Assembly: GCF_000717875.1 (NCBI RefSeq)
Contig: NZ_JOCT01000009.1
Span: forward strand, 1 to 64,000
Source: Streptomyces sp. NRRL S-455
Lineage (GTDB): Bacteria; Actinomycetota; Actinomycetes; Streptomycetales; Streptomycetaceae
Direction of reading: 5' to 3'
Length of the DNA stretch: 64,000 bases
The notes under the pieces were generated by a model. It was not told where the DNA came from and did no database searches. It saw only the letters and a list, made by a program, of their open reading frames with translations. This document shows positions 38,385-47,607 of the stretch, in pieces. Each line of letters opens with the position of its first letter. The stretch's first letter is position 1. The translations under genes and the position numbers were made by a program.

Positions 38385-41021
38385 ATGAGCGAGCACCGTC
38401 GCAAACCGCCGCAGCCGCAGGGAGGCGGACGTGCCGCGGCCCGACGCGGCCAGTCCGGCTCGTCCTCCGGCCGCCGCGCGGCACCGCGAGGCGCCACCGG
38501 GTCTCCCTCCGACTCGTATGGGTCGGACTCCTACGGCTCGGGGGGTGAGGAGCGTCCGTACGGCGGCCGTGCCGAAGCCCGGCGTGCGGCGCAGAGAAGC
38601 ACGGGCGGCCGCCGCAGAGCGGCCGAACCGAGCCGTGGCGGCCGGCGCGCCGCTCCCGGCGGGGCCAGAGGAGGTGCCGCGGCCTTCCCCGCTGAGAAGC
38701 GGTTGATCGACTACCCGCGCGCCGGCAAGTACGGCTGGCAGCGCTGGCTGCCGTCCTGGAAGCTCGTCTCCGGTCTGTGTATCGGCTTCTTCGGCAGCCT
38801 GGTGGCCGTGGCGGGCATCGGCTACGCCATGGTGGGCGTCCCCACGGAGGAGAACGCCGCAGCGCTGTCGCAGAACAACGTCTACTACTGGGCCGACGGC
38901 ACCCAGATGGTCGCGGCGGGCAGCGGCCAGAACCGGCAGAACGTCACTTTCGCGCGGATCCCCAAGGAGATGCGGGACGCGGTGATCTCGGCCGAGAACA
39001 AGACCTTCTACCAGGACTCCGGTGTCGACCCCATGGGTATCGCCCGGGCCCTGGCGAACATGGCCCGGGGCGGCGACACGCAGGGCGGTTCGACGATCAC
39101 CCAGCAGTTCGTCAAGAACACCTACCTGAGCCAGGAACAGACGGTCAGCCGTAAGTTCAAAGAGATGTTCATCTCGATCAAGGTGGGCACGAAGCTCAGC
39201 AAGGACAAGATCCTCCAGGGGTACCTCAACACCTCGTACTACGGCCGCGGCGCCTACGGCATCCAGGCCGCCGCCCAGACCTACTTCGGCAAGGACGCTG
39301 AAAAGCTCAACGCGAGTGAGTGCGCGTTCCTCACCGCCCTGCTCAAGGGCCCGACGTACTACGACCCCGCAGGCAACGCGAGCCTTGACCCAGCGGCGAG
39401 CGCCAAGAAGAACCTCAAGCGTTCCAAGGAGCGCTGGGGCTGGATCCTCCAGCAGATGCACAACGACGACAAGCTCTCGGACGCCAAGTACCAGGAGGCG
39501 ATCAGCAAGTACCCCATGCCTCAGGAGCGCAAGGCGAGCAAGGGCATGAGCGGTCAGATCGGCTACCTGGCGGACACGGCCAAGAAGTACGTCCTGAACA
39601 ACTCCGACATCACGGAGAAGCAGTTCGACCAGGGCGGCTACCAGATCAGGACGACCTTCGAGAAGAGCAAGGTCGAGGCACTGACCAAGGCCGTCAAGAA
39701 GATCGAGGACGAGAAACTCGACCCGGAGAAGCGTGAGCTGGACAAGCACGTCCAGTTCGGCGCGGCGTCGGTGAAGCCCAAGGACGGCGCGATCGTCGCG
39801 CTCTACGGTGGCGCGGGGTACGAGAACGGCCACTTCAACAACAACGCGGACACCTCGGGTGTCCCCGTCGGTTCGACGTGGAAGCCGTTCGTGCTCGCGG
39901 CCGCCATGGAGCACGGCACCTACCGGAGTGACGGAGTCGGCGTCTCACCGCTGAGCAAGTACAACGGCAACGACGACCTGAAGGTGCGGAAGCCGGACGG
40001 CAGCTATTACCTGCGCAAGGACAACTCGATCTTCCGGCAGCAGAACGAGACCGACTACCCGTGGGGCTACATCAGCCTGCGCAAGGCGATGGAACAGTCG
40101 GTCAACACACCGTTCGTGCAGCTCGGCGTGGATGTGGGCATGGCACGGGTGCGGGAGGTCGCCAAGCGGTCCGGGATTCTGGACCAGAGCATGGTGCAGG
40201 AGCTCAACCCGTCGTTCGCGCTCGGTACGTCGACTCCCAGCGCGATCCGCATGGCGGACGCCTACGCGACGTTCGCCGCCTCCGGCAAGCAGGCCGCGCC
40301 GTACTCGGTGACCAGCGTCAAGTTCAACGGGCAGGAGGTCCAGGGCTTCGAGAAGCCGAGGATCACGCAGGCCATGCCCGAGAACGTGGCCAACAACGTC
40401 ACCAACGTTCTCGAGAACGTCATCCAGAACGGTACGGGTAAGAACGCCCTGTCCCTGGGCCGTACGGCGGCCGGCAAGACCGGTACGACCGACGAGAACA
40501 AGTCCGCATGGTTCGTCGGCTACACCAAGCAGCTGTCGACCTCGGTCGCGATGTTCCGTGAGGACCCCAAGAGCGCCAAGCTGCTCTCCATGAACGGCAC
40601 CGCGGGTGAGGAGTCCATCCACGGTGGTGACGTCCCGACGCTGGTCTGGACCGAGTACATGAAGGCCGCGCTCAAGGGCAAGCCGGACCTCGGCTTCCCG
40701 GAAGCAGAGAAGATCGGGGTGATCCAGAACGCGGTGGGTGCTCCGTCACCGACCCCGACGCCGAGCCCCACGCCCAGCGAGACCGTGACCGAGTCGCCGA
40801 GCCCCACGCCGAGCGAGAGCTCGAGTCCGTCGCCCTCGCCGAGCGACACCTGTGGGTTCTTCGGCTGCGAGGACGACGGTGGCACCGACAACGGTGGTAC
40901 CGACAACGGTGGCACGGACGGAGGGGTATCCACCCCGCCCACGCCGACCGAAACGAATGTGGACGGCGGCAACAGCAGAGGCAATGGCAATGGGGGCCTC
41001 TTCGGAGGCCCCGAGGGATAG
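38385..41021 (+). CDS. Bifunctional class A penicillin-binding protein
   Basis: 878 residues from ATG with GAGGAG 10 bases upstream. A basic, Ser/Gly/Tyr-rich cytoplasmic tail (1-120), a membrane helix (about 124-150), a GT51 glycosyltransferase domain (catalytic Glu204 in SAENKTFYQD; GGSTITQQFVKN), and a transpeptidase domain with STWK at 497-500, SVN at 572-574 and KTGT at 698-701. It polymerises and cross-links peptidoglycan and binds beta-lactams. The C-terminal ~75 residues are Ser/Pro/Thr repeats with a Cys pair (TCGFFGCED) and a Gly/Thr/Asp/Asn repeat. A hairpin-like sequence overlaps its last codons. Confidence 0.93.
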   Translation: MSEHRRKPPQPQGGGRAAARRGQSGSSSGRRAAPRGATGSPSDSYGSDSYGSGGEERPYGGRAEARRAAQRSTGGRRRAAEPSRGGRRAAPGGARGGAAAFPAEKRLIDYPRAGKYGWQRWLPSWKLVSGLCIGFFGSLVAVAGIGYAMVGVPTEENAAALSQNNVYYWADGTQMVAAGSGQNRQNVTFARIPKEMRDAVISAENKTFYQDSGVDPMGIARALANMARGGDTQGGSTITQQFVKNTYLSQEQTVSRKFKEMFISIKVGTKLSKDKILQGYLNTSYYGRGAYGIQAAAQTYFGKDAEKLNASECAFLTALLKGPTYYDPAGNASLDPAASAKKNLKRSKERWGWILQQMHNDDKLSDAKYQEAISKYPMPQERKASKGMSGQIGYLADTAKKYVLNNSDITEKQFDQGGYQIRTTFEKSKVEALTKAVKKIEDEKLDPEKRELDKHVQFGAASVKPKDGAIVALYGGAGYENGHFNNNADTSGVPVGSTWKPFVLAAAMEHGTYRSDGVGVSPLSKYNGNDDLKVRKPDGSYYLRKDNSIFRQQNETDYPWGYISLRKAMEQSVNTPFVQLGVDVGMARVREVAKRSGILDQSMVQELNPSFALGTSTPSAIRMADAYATFAASGKQAAPYSVTSVKFNGQEVQGFEKPRITQAMPENVANNVTNVLENVIQNGTGKNALSLGRTAAGKTGTTDENKSAWFVGYTKQLSTSVAMFREDPKSAKLLSMNGTAGEESIHGGDVPTLVWTEYMKAALKGKPDLGFPEAEKIGVIQNAVGAPSPTPTPSPTPSETVTESPSPTPSESSSPSPSPSDTCGFFGCEDDGGTDNGGTDNGGTDGGVSTPPTPTETNVDGGNSRGNGNGGLFGGPEG

Positions 41022-41044
41022 CCGACCGTTCGCCCGGCTTGGGT

Positions 41045-41058
41045 GTTTCACGTGAAAC
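41045..41058. other. parS: parS site (exact)
   Basis: Exact GTTTCACGTGAAAC 23 bp after the PBP stop, in the PBP-GT87 spacer. Confidence 0.95.
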
Positions 41059-41066
41059 GCCAGGCT

Positions 41067-41080
41067 GTTTCACGTGAAAC
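41067..41080. other. parS: parS site (exact), second of a pair
   Basis: Exact GTTTCACGTGAAAC, 22 bp start to start from the previous site, so the two dyads lie about two helical turns apart on the same face of DNA. Confidence 0.95.
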
Positions 41081-41151
41081 ATGGGCCGCCGCACCTGCCG
41101 GGTGTGGCGGCCCTCGGCGTATGGACAGACTCGTACGGCAGGATGTGCGGC

Positions 41152-42657
41152 ATGGCCAGTGCAGAATCGACGCGAGCGAGCGTCCACGAGCCGGACCCGG
41201 TGCGGCCGACCCATGAGGACGGCGTCGCCGCGGCCGGCAGCGAGCTGATCGGTGGCCCGCTCGGGCGGCGTGCCCTGCTCGGGGTGTCCTGGTGGACTCC
41301 CGTGCGGGTGATCGCGCTGGTGGCGATCGGTATGTTCGCCCTCGGCCTGGTCCAGAAGGCGCCCTGCTACAACGGCGCCTGGTTCTTCGGCGCCAGCTCC
41401 CAGTACACGCACGCGTGCTACTCGGACATTCCGCACCTCTACCAGGGGCGGGGTTTCGCCGACGGGCTCGTGCCGTACTTCGACAAGCTCCCGGGCGACA
41501 TGCAGTACCTGGAGTACCCGGTGCTCACCGGTGTCTTCATGGAGGTCGCGTCCTGGCTCACGCCCGGCAGTGGCACCATCCAGGACCAGGAGCAGTTCTA
41601 CTGGATGGTCAACGCCGGGATGCTCATGGTGTGCGCGTCCGTCATCGCCGTGTGCGTGACCCGGACCCATGCCCGGCGCCCCTGGGACGGTCTGCTGGTA
41701 GCCCTGGCGCCGGCCTTCGCGCTGACGGCGACCATCAACTGGGACCTGCTGGCGGTCGCTCTGACGGCCGCGGCGATGCTGATGTGGTCGCGCGGCCGCT
41801 CCCTCGCCTTCGGTGTCCTGCTGGGCCTCGCCACGGCCGCCAAGCTCTATCCGTTCCTGATCCTCGGTCCGCTGCTCGTCCTGTGCTGGCGGGCGGGCAG
41901 GTGGCGTGAGTTCGGGACGGCTCTGGGCGGCGCGATCGTCGCCTGGGTCGTGGTGAACGGGCCCGTGATGCTCTTCGCGTTCGAGGGGTGGTCGAAGTTC
42001 TACACGTTCAGCCAGGAGCGGGGTGTGGACTTCGGCTCCTTCTGGCTGATCATGGCGCAGAACTCGGACGACCCGCTCAGCACCGACACCGTCAACACGC
42101 TCGCCACCGTGCTGATGCTGGTGTGCTGCGCGGGTGTCGCGGTGCTCGCGCTGACCGCTCCGCGCCGCCCACGGTTCGCCCAGCTCGCCTTCCTGATCGT
42201 CGCGGCGTTCATCCTCACCAACAAGGTCTACTCACCGCAGTACGTCCTGTGGCTGGTTCCCCTGGCCGCCCTCGCCCGGCCGAAGTGGCGGGACTTCCTC
42301 ATCTGGCAGACCTGTGAGGTGGCGTACTTCCTGGGGATCTGGTTGTACCTCGCCTACACGACCAGCGGAGACGCCCACAAGGGTCTGCCCGCCGACGGCT
42401 ACCACTGGGCCATCGGCCTCCACCTGCTGGGCACGCTGTACCTGTGCGTCATGGTCGTGCGGGACATCCTCATGCCGGAGCGCGACCCGGTACGCAGGTC
42501 AGGGGACGACGATCCCTCGGGCGGCGTGCTCGACGGGGCCGACGACGTCTTCGTCCTCGGTCCCGCGGCTCGTCCCCGGCGGCGGCACGCGGCCGCACAG
42601 TCCGAGGGGCCCCCGGTCGAGTGGGGCAAGCAGGGCGCGACGGGCGATTCGCTCTGA
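41152..42657 (+). CDS. Glycosyltransferase family 87 protein
   Basis: 501 residues from the ATG at 41152 (longer frame runs back over the second parS). About 10-12 membrane helices. An N-terminal helix (VRVIALVAIGMFALGLVQ) is followed by a luminal loop with acidic residues (YFDKLPGDMQYLEYPVLTG, equivalent to the GT-C catalytic-loop area) and repeated hydrophobic segments. The fold is that of polyprenol-phosphate-dependent GT-C enzymes such as the actinobacterial mannosyltransferases; the sugar acceptor is unknown. It sits between a PBP and the racemase-like/FemX genes, so a cell-surface glycan role is likely. Confidence 0.85.
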   Translation: MASAESTRASVHEPDPVRPTHEDGVAAAGSELIGGPLGRRALLGVSWWTPVRVIALVAIGMFALGLVQKAPCYNGAWFFGASSQYTHACYSDIPHLYQGRGFADGLVPYFDKLPGDMQYLEYPVLTGVFMEVASWLTPGSGTIQDQEQFYWMVNAGMLMVCASVIAVCVTRTHARRPWDGLLVALAPAFALTATINWDLLAVALTAAAMLMWSRGRSLAFGVLLGLATAAKLYPFLILGPLLVLCWRAGRWREFGTALGGAIVAWVVVNGPVMLFAFEGWSKFYTFSQERGVDFGSFWLIMAQNSDDPLSTDTVNTLATVLMLVCCAGVAVLALTAPRRPRFAQLAFLIVAAFILTNKVYSPQYVLWLVPLAALARPKWRDFLIWQTCEVAYFLGIWLYLAYTTSGDAHKGLPADGYHWAIGLHLLGTLYLCVMVVRDILMPERDPVRRSGDDDPSGGVLDGADDVFVLGPAARPRRRHAAAQSEGPPVEWGKQGATGDSL

Positions 42658-42692
42658 GCGAACGACGTCGGGAAGCCGTCCACGGGACGCGA

Positions 42693-42724
42693 AAGGCCGT
42701 ACACGGAGAACCGTGTACGGCCTT
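42693..42724. terminator. Bidirectional terminator after the GT87 gene
   Basis: Perfect 14-bp stem (42693-42706 with 42711-42724) with loop AGAA, followed on the plus strand by CTCGC and on the minus strand by TCGC. It lies 30 bp from each of the two convergent stops. Confidence 0.8.
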
Positions 42725-42753
42725 CTCGCTGTGTCCTTGCCGCGCGGCTCCGG

Positions 42754-43785
42754 TCAGCGGTCCACGATGCGGTCGAACTGCGTCGTGGTGTGCCGCAGAT
42801 GAGCCACCAGCTCGTCGCCGACCTTCGGCTCCGGCGCGTCCGCCGGCACGAACAGGATCGACACCTGCATGTGCGGCGGCTCGGCGAACCAGCGCTGCTT
42901 GCCGCCCCAGACGAACGGAGACAGGTTCCGGTTGACCGTCGCCAGGCCGGCCCGGGCGACGCCCTTCGCGCGCGGCATGACACCGTGCAGTGCCTTGGGG
43001 GCCTCCAGGCCCACCCCGTGCGACGTACCGCCCGCCACGACCACCAGGAAGCCGTCGGAGGCCGCCTTCTGCTGCCGGTAGCCGAAGCGCTCGCCCTTGG
43101 CGACGCGCGTGACGTCCAGCACCGCGCCGCGGTACTCGGTGGCCTCGTGGTCCCCCAGCCACAGCCGGGTGCCGATGCGGGCGCGGAAGCGGGTCTGCGG
43201 GAACTGCTGCTGGAGCCGGACCAGTTCCTCGGCCTTCAGGTGGCTGACGAACATGGTGTGCAGGGGCAGCCGGGCCGCACGCAGCCGGTCCATCCAGCCG
43301 ATGACCTCCTCGACCGCGTCCGAGCCGTCGGCGCGGTCCAGCGGCAGGTGGATGGCGAAGCCCTCCAGGCGGACGTTCTCGATGGCGGCGTGCAACTGAG
43401 GCAGGTCCTGCTCGCTGATGCCGTGCCGCTTCATCGAGGACATCACCTCGATCACCACACGGGCACCGACCAGGCCGTAGACACCGTCTATCGACGAGAC
43501 CGAGCGGATGACCCGGTCCGGCAGCGGCACCGGCTCCTCGCCGCGCCGGTACGGCGTCAGCACCAACAGGTCACCACTGAACCAGTCCTTGATCCGGGCG
43601 GCCTCGTACGTCGTGCCGACGGCGAGGACGTCCGAGCCCAGCCGCGTGGCCTCCTCCGCCAGCCGCTCGTGACCGAAGCCGTAGCCGTTGCCCTTGCAGA
43701 CCGGCACGAGACCGGGGAACTGCTCCTGCACGTGCTTGTGGTGCGCCCGCCAGCGCGCGGTGTCGACGTAGAGCGTGAGCGCCAT
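42754..43785 (-). CDS. Alanine-racemase-like PLP protein
   Basis: 343 residues. It has the alanine-racemase/ornithine-decarboxylase barrel start with the PLP lysine Lys31 in PVCKGNGYGFGH, then IHLPLDRADGSDAVEE and MFVSHLKAEEL in the barrel, and a short C-terminal beta domain ending MQVSILFVPADAPEPKVGDEL. It is near 340 residues, against about 370 for true alanine racemases, and the C-terminal tyrosine motif of Alr is not evident, so an actual racemase activity is uncertain; an amino-acid-handling cell-wall role is inferred because it lies next to femX. Confidence 0.8.
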   Translation of the reverse strand: MALTLYVDTARWRAHHKHVQEQFPGLVPVCKGNGYGFGHERLAEEATRLGSDVLAVGTTYEAARIKDWFSGDLLVLTPYRRGEEPVPLPDRVIRSVSSIDGVYGLVGARVVIEVMSSMKRHGISEQDLPQLHAAIENVRLEGFAIHLPLDRADGSDAVEEVIGWMDRLRAARLPLHTMFVSHLKAEELVRLQQQFPQTRFRARIGTRLWLGDHEATEYRGAVLDVTRVAKGERFGYRQQKAASDGFLVVVAGGTSHGVGLEAPKALHGVMPRAKGVARAGLATVNRNLSPFVWGGKQRWFAEPPHMQVSILFVPADAPEPKVGDELVAHLRHTTTQFDRIVDR

Positions 43786-43877
43786 GGCCGGACCTGGAAC
43801 CCTTCTGCCGTGTATCAGCGGTTGCCGTGTGTCGGGGGATGCGGTGTATCAGAGGTATAGAAGCACTGAACCTGACG

Positions 43878-44999
43878 TCAGCGGCGCGACATGTAGATGT
43901 CGAGCGCCTTGTGCAGCAGCTTGTTCAGTGGGAAGTCCCACTCGCCGAGGTACTCGGCGGCCTGGCCGCCCGTACCCACCTTGAACTGGATCAGGCCGAA
44001 GAGGTGGTCGGTCTCGTCCAGCGAGTCGGAGATGCCGCGCAGGTCGTAGACGGTGGCGCCGAGCGCGTAGGCGTCGCGCAGCATCCGCCACTGCATCGCG
44101 TTCGAGGGCCGCACCTCACGGCCGATGTTGTCGGAGGCGCCGTAGGAGTACCAGACGTGCCCACCGACGATCAGCATCGTCGCCGCCGACAGGTTCACGC
44201 CGTTGTGCCGGGCGAAGTACAGCCGCATGCGGTTGGGGTCCTCGGTGTTGAGGGCCGTCCACATGCGCTGGAAGTACGACAGCGGACGCGGCCGGAAGTG
44301 GTCGCGCACGGCCGTGATCTCGTACAGCCGCTGCCATTCCTCGAGGTCCTGGTAGCCGCCCTGGACGACCTCGACGCCGGCCTTCTCGGCCTTCTTGATG
44401 TTGCGGCGCCACAGCTGGTTGAAGTTCTTGTGGACCTCTTCCAGGGAGCGGTTGGCCAGCGGCACCTGGAAGACGTAGCGGGGCTGGACGTCACCGAAGC
44501 CGGCCCCGCCGTCCTCGCCCTGCTGCCACCCCATGCGGCGCAGCTTGTCGGCGACCTCGAAGGCACGCGGCTCGATGTGGTCGGCCTCGATGTCCCGCAG
44601 GCGCTTCACGTCCGGATTCTGGATGCCCTGCTTGATGGAGGCGGCCTCCCAGCGCCGGATGATCACCGGGGGGCCCATCTTCACGGAGAAGGCGCCCTGC
44701 TGCTTCAGGTGCGCGAGCATCGGCTCGATCCAGTCCTGCAGATTCGGCGCGAACCAGTTGATGACCGGGCCCTCGGGCAGGTAGGCCAGGTAGCGCTTGA
44801 TCTTGGGCAGCTGCCGGTAGAGGACCAGACCGGCGCCGACCATCTCGCCGGTCCTCTCGTCGAACCAGCCGAGGTTCTCGGAGCGCCACTCCGCCTTGAC
44901 GTCAGCCCAGGCCGGGACCTGCATGTGACTCGCCGACGGCAGGCTCTGGATGTATGCCAGATGCTGCTCTCGACTGATGGTCCTCAGGGTCAGGCTCAT
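43878..44999 (-). CDS. femX: FemX-type lipid II glycyltransferase (FemAB family)
   Basis: 373 residues. Two GNAT-like domains typical of Fem[23 protein letters not shown] start, [10 protein letters not shown] and [16 protein letters not shown] segments, and the C-terminal [27 protein letters not shown] block. Streptomyces FemX attaches the first glycine to the LL-diaminopimelate of lipid II from Gly-tRNA; it is essential unless VanK replaces it in vancomycin-induced cells. The gene is monocistronic or paired with the racemase-like gene, 92 bp apart. Confidence 0.9.
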   Translation of the reverse strand: MSLTLRTISREQHLAYIQSLPSASHMQVPAWADVKAEWRSENLGWFDERTGEMVGAGLVLYRQLPKIKRYLAYLPEGPVINWFAPNLQDWIEPMLAHLKQQGAFSVKMGPPVIIRRWEAASIKQGIQNPDVKRLRDIEADHIEPRAFEVADKLRRMGWQQGEDGGAGFGDVQPRYVFQVPLANRSLEEVHKNFNQLWRRNIKKAEKAGVEVVQGGYQDLEEWQRLYEITAVRDHFRPRPLSYFQRMWTALNTEDPNRMRLYFARHNGVNLSAATMLIVGGHVWYSYGASDNIGREVRPSNAMQWRMLRDAYALGATVYDLRGISDSLDETDHLFGLIQFKVGTGGQAAEYLGEWDFPLNKLLHKALDIYMSRR

Positions 45000-45164
45000 T
45001 CGGGGCGCTCCTCGGGCTGGTGTGTCCCCATGGGGTCAGGGGCTCCGGCTCTCGCGCGAAGCCTACTGCGCCTTGGGAGCGCGCCGGTTGGGCGTACGGA
45101 CCTTCGCCCCGGCCCGTGGGCGGTCGGGGCGTCACGCGGTGTTCAGAAGGAGGTGTCCCTGGCG

Positions 45165-45482
45165 TCAGTCGATGAGACCGCCGAAGAGGCCGCCGTGCGC
45201 CATGCCCAGGAAGAACCCGACACCGGACGCGCCGAGGCCGAGGATCAGGCCGAAGCGCTCACGGGTCGTCTCCGAGATCCACTGGCCGTACGCACCGGTG
45301 AGAATGCCCACCAGGCCGGTCCAGGAGCTGAGCAGGTGCAGGTCGTCGTCGACGAGTGCCGACACGAACGACGTGATGCCCAGCACCAGTGTCACGGCGA
45401 GCAGGGTGTCCTGGAGGGGGTGGGGCTTTCCGTCCGTGGCGAAGAGGCCGCCGGCGCTGTTGGGTCGCAATGCCTGTGCCAT
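45165..45482 (-). CDS. Small membrane protein of unknown function
   Basis: 105 residues from an ATG with AGGAGG 6 bases upstream (the frame is open 14 codons more but that lacks a RBS). Three or so membrane helices ([60 protein letters not shown]). Conserved in Streptomyces between femX and rpsF. No function known. Confidence 0.75.
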   Translation of the reverse strand: MAQALRPNSAGGLFATDGKPHPLQDTLLAVTLVLGITSFVSALVDDDLHLLSSWTGLVGILTGAYGQWISETTRERFGLILGLGASGVGFFLGMAHGGLFGGLID

Positions 45483-45744
45483 AGGGCACCTCCTGCGAAG
45501 TCGGCGCATCGTAGCGCCATACACACCCGATGTGTACAGATTGGCTGCCCCCGCGGCCGGATTTCAACCGCAAGCCGCTGTGCGGGTACTCTGTACCGTC
45601 CGCACCGGTGTCTGCCCATGTCACGACAGGGACTTCTCCACGGAACCCCGATTGTCAGTGGTGGCCGATACCGTTGCCTACGCATCACAACCCTCCTGCC
45701 ACGGAACGACCGTGGCCGCTGAGTCCAAAGGAGGTGGGTTCCAC
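45483..45744 (+). promoter_or_regulatory. rpsF operon upstream region
   Basis: 262 bp between divergent genes; carries the promoter of the rpsF-ssb-rpsR-rplI operon. The last bases before rpsF are AAAGGAGGT, an extended Shine-Dalgarno sequence for a ribosomal operon. I looked for an S6:S18-type leader but could not support one by eye. Confidence 0.5.
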
Positions 45745-46035
45745 ATGCGTCACTACGAGGTGATGGTCATCCTCGACCCCGACGTCGAGGAGCGCGCTGT
45801 CTCCCCGCTGATCGAGAACTTCCTCTCTGTCGTCCGTGACGGCGGCGGAAAGGTCGAGAAGGTCGACACCTGGGGCCGTCGTCGTCTCGCGTACGAGATC
45901 AAGAAGAAGCCCGAGGGTATCTACTCGGTCATCGACCTGCAGGCCGAGCCTGCGGTCGTCAAGGAGCTCGACCGCCAGATGAACCTGAACGAGTCGGTCC
46001 TCCGGACCAAGGTCCTCCGTCCCGAGATGCACTGA
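45745..46035 (+). CDS. rpsF: 30S ribosomal protein S6
   Basis: 96 residues from ATG with AAAGGAGGT upstream. [16 protein letters not shown] start, [20 protein letters not shown] and [12 protein letters not shown] match S6. It pairs with S18 on the platform of the 30S subunit. First gene of the S6-SSB-S18-L9 operon, in the usual bacterial order. Confidence 0.99.
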   Translation: MRHYEVMVILDPDVEERAVSPLIENFLSVVRDGGGKVEKVDTWGRRRLAYEIKKKPEGIYSVIDLQAEPAVVKELDRQMNLNESVLRTKVLRPEMH

Positions 46036-46106
46036 GCTTCCACGCTCAGCTGATCCCGGGATTCGAGTAGCAAGCAGCCAGAGCAAACCCGCCGAGAGGT
46101 TCCCCC

Positions 46107-46694
46107 ATGGCAGGCGAGACCGTCATCACGGTCGTCGGCAATCTTGTCGACGACCCCGAGCTGCGCTTCACCCCCTCCGGTGCGGCGGTCGCGAAGTTCC
46201 GTGTCGCGTCCACTCCCCGCACCTTCGACCGCCAGACGAACGAGTGGAAGGACGGCGAGAGCCTGTTCCTGACCTGCTCGGTCTGGCGTCAGGCGGCGGA
46301 GAACGTCGCGGAGTCGCTCCAGCGAGGCATGCGCGTCATCGTGCAGGGCCGGCTGAAGCAGCGGTCCTACGAGGACCGTGAGGGCGTCAAGCGCACGGTC
46401 TACGAGCTGGACGTCGAGGAAGTCGGCGCCAGCCTGCGCAACGCCACGGCCAAGGTCACCAAGACCAGCGGCCGCGGTGGCCAGGGCGGTTACGGCGGCG
46501 GTGGCGGTGGCGGCCAGGGTGGCGGCGGCTGGGGCGGCGGCCCCGGTGGCGGCCAGCAGGGCGGCGGCGCCCCCGCCGACGACCCGTGGGCGACCGGCGC
46601 TCCCGCCGGTGGCAACCAGGGCGGTGGCGGCGGCTGGGGTGGAAACTCCGGCGGCGGCAGTGGCGGCGGCTACTCGGACGAGCCCCCCTTCTAA
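46107..46694 (+). CDS. ssb: Single-stranded DNA-binding protein
   Basis: 195 residues from ATG. OB-fold domain in the first ~115 residues ([31 protein letters not shown] strand, [18 protein letters not shown]), a very Gly-rich linker (about 120-185), and the acidic tip DEPPF, the usual partner-binding tail. It coats single strands at the fork and recruits repair proteins. Its position in the ribosomal operon is typical of the essential SsbA of Streptomyces. Confidence 0.97.
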   Translation: MAGETVITVVGNLVDDPELRFTPSGAAVAKFRVASTPRTFDRQTNEWKDGESLFLTCSVWRQAAENVAESLQRGMRVIVQGRLKQRSYEDREGVKRTVYELDVEEVGASLRNATAKVTKTSGRGGQGGYGGGGGGGQGGGGWGGGPGGGQQGGGAPADDPWATGAPAGGNQGGGGGWGGNSGGGSGGGYSDEPPF

Positions 46695-46739
46695 GGGCGG
46701 GTTCGCACCCACACTTCTTGATCACACAGGAGAAACCCC

Positions 46740-46976
46740 ATGGCGAAGCCGCCTGTGCGCAAGCCGAAGAAGAAGGTCTGCGCTTTCTGCAAGGACAAGG
46801 TCACGTACGTGGACTACAAGGACACGAACATGCTGCGGAAGTTCATTTCCGACCGCGGCAAGATCCGTGCCCGCCGCGTGACCGGCAACTGCACGCAGCA
46901 CCAGCGTGACGTCGCCACGGCCGTGAAGAACAGCCGTGAGATGGCGCTGCTGCCCTACACGTCCACCGCGCGATAA
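46740..46976 (+). CDS. rpsR: 30S ribosomal protein S18, zinc-ribbon type
   Basis: 78 residues from [19 protein letters not shown] start, then [21 protein letters not shown] and CTQHQRDV. Cys14, Cys17, Cys51 and His54 can bind zinc (C+ type). Streptomyces usually has a second, zinc-independent S18 elsewhere used under zinc starvation; that one is not in this window. S18 partners S6. Confidence 0.98.
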   Translation: MAKPPVRKPKKKVCAFCKDKVTYVDYKDTNMLRKFISDRGKIRARRVTGNCTQHQRDVATAVKNSREMALLPYTSTAR

Positions 46977-46994
46977 GGGAAGGGTGACCGACTC

Positions 46995-47441
46995 ATGAAG
47001 ATCATCCTCACCCACGAGGTCTCCGGCCTCGGTGCCGCGGGCGACGTCGTCGACGTCAAGGACGGTTACGCTCGCAACTACCTGATCCCGCGGAAGTTCG
47101 CTATCCGCTGGACCAAGGGTGGCGAGAAGGACGTCGAGCAGATCCGTCGTGCTCGCAAGATCCACGAGATCCAGACCATCGAGCAGGCCAACGCTGTGAA
47201 GGCCCAGCTCGAGGGCGTCAAGGTCCGTCTGGCCGTTCGCTCCGGCGACGCCGGTCGTCTCTTCGGTTCCGTCACCCCGGCCGACATCGCTTCCGCGATC
47301 AAGGCCTCCGGTGGTCCCGAGGTCGACAAGCGTCGCATCGAGCTCGGCTCGCCGATCAAGACGCTGGGCGCTCACGAGACGTCCGTGCGTCTGCACCCCG
47401 AGGTTGACGCCAAGGTCAGCATCGAGGTTGTCGCGGCCTGA
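46995..47441 (+). CDS. rplI: 50S ribosomal protein L9
   Basis: 148 residues from [36 protein letters not shown] is the L9 N-domain (signature near residues 13-40), followed by the long central helix and C-domain. It ends the operon; a strong terminator follows at 47471-47500. Confidence 0.99.
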   Translation: MKIILTHEVSGLGAAGDVVDVKDGYARNYLIPRKFAIRWTKGGEKDVEQIRRARKIHEIQTIEQANAVKAQLEGVKVRLAVRSGDAGRLFGSVTPADIASAIKASGGPEVDKRRIELGSPIKTLGAHETSVRLHPEVDAKVSIEVVAA

Positions 47442-47470
47442 GTGCCGCACTCGCTCAAGCAGTGAGCGAT

Positions 47471-47500
47471 GGGGGCCGCATCCTTCGGGATGCGGCCCCC
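47471..47500 (+). terminator. Terminator of the rpsF-rplI operon
   Basis: Perfect 13-bp stem (47471-47483 with 47488-47500) with a TTCG loop, 30 bp after the rplI stop. It is followed by ATCTTCCGTTT, the start of a parS. Confidence 0.9.
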
Positions 47501-47507
47501 ATCTTCC

Positions 47508-47521
47508 GTTTCACGTGAAAC
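47508..47521. other. parS: parS site (exact)
   Basis: Exact GTTTCACGTGAAAC immediately after the rplI terminator. Confidence 0.95.
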
Positions 47522-47544
47522 AGGGACCTCCACTGAAACCCGCC

Positions 47545-47558
47545 GTTTCACGTGAAAC
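47545..47558. other. parS: parS site (exact), second of a pair
   Basis: Exact GTTTCACGTGAAAC, 37 bp start to start from the previous site; symmetry extends 2 bp each side to 18 bp. Confidence 0.95.
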
Positions 47559-47607
47559 GGTCGGGCGGGCTGAGTCCGCCGGTCATCGGACGGGCCGAGC
47601 CCGGCGG

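Noticed and set aside
45483..45744. S6:S18 leader or other riboswitch before rpsF
   Set aside because: No conserved structure could be confirmed by eye.
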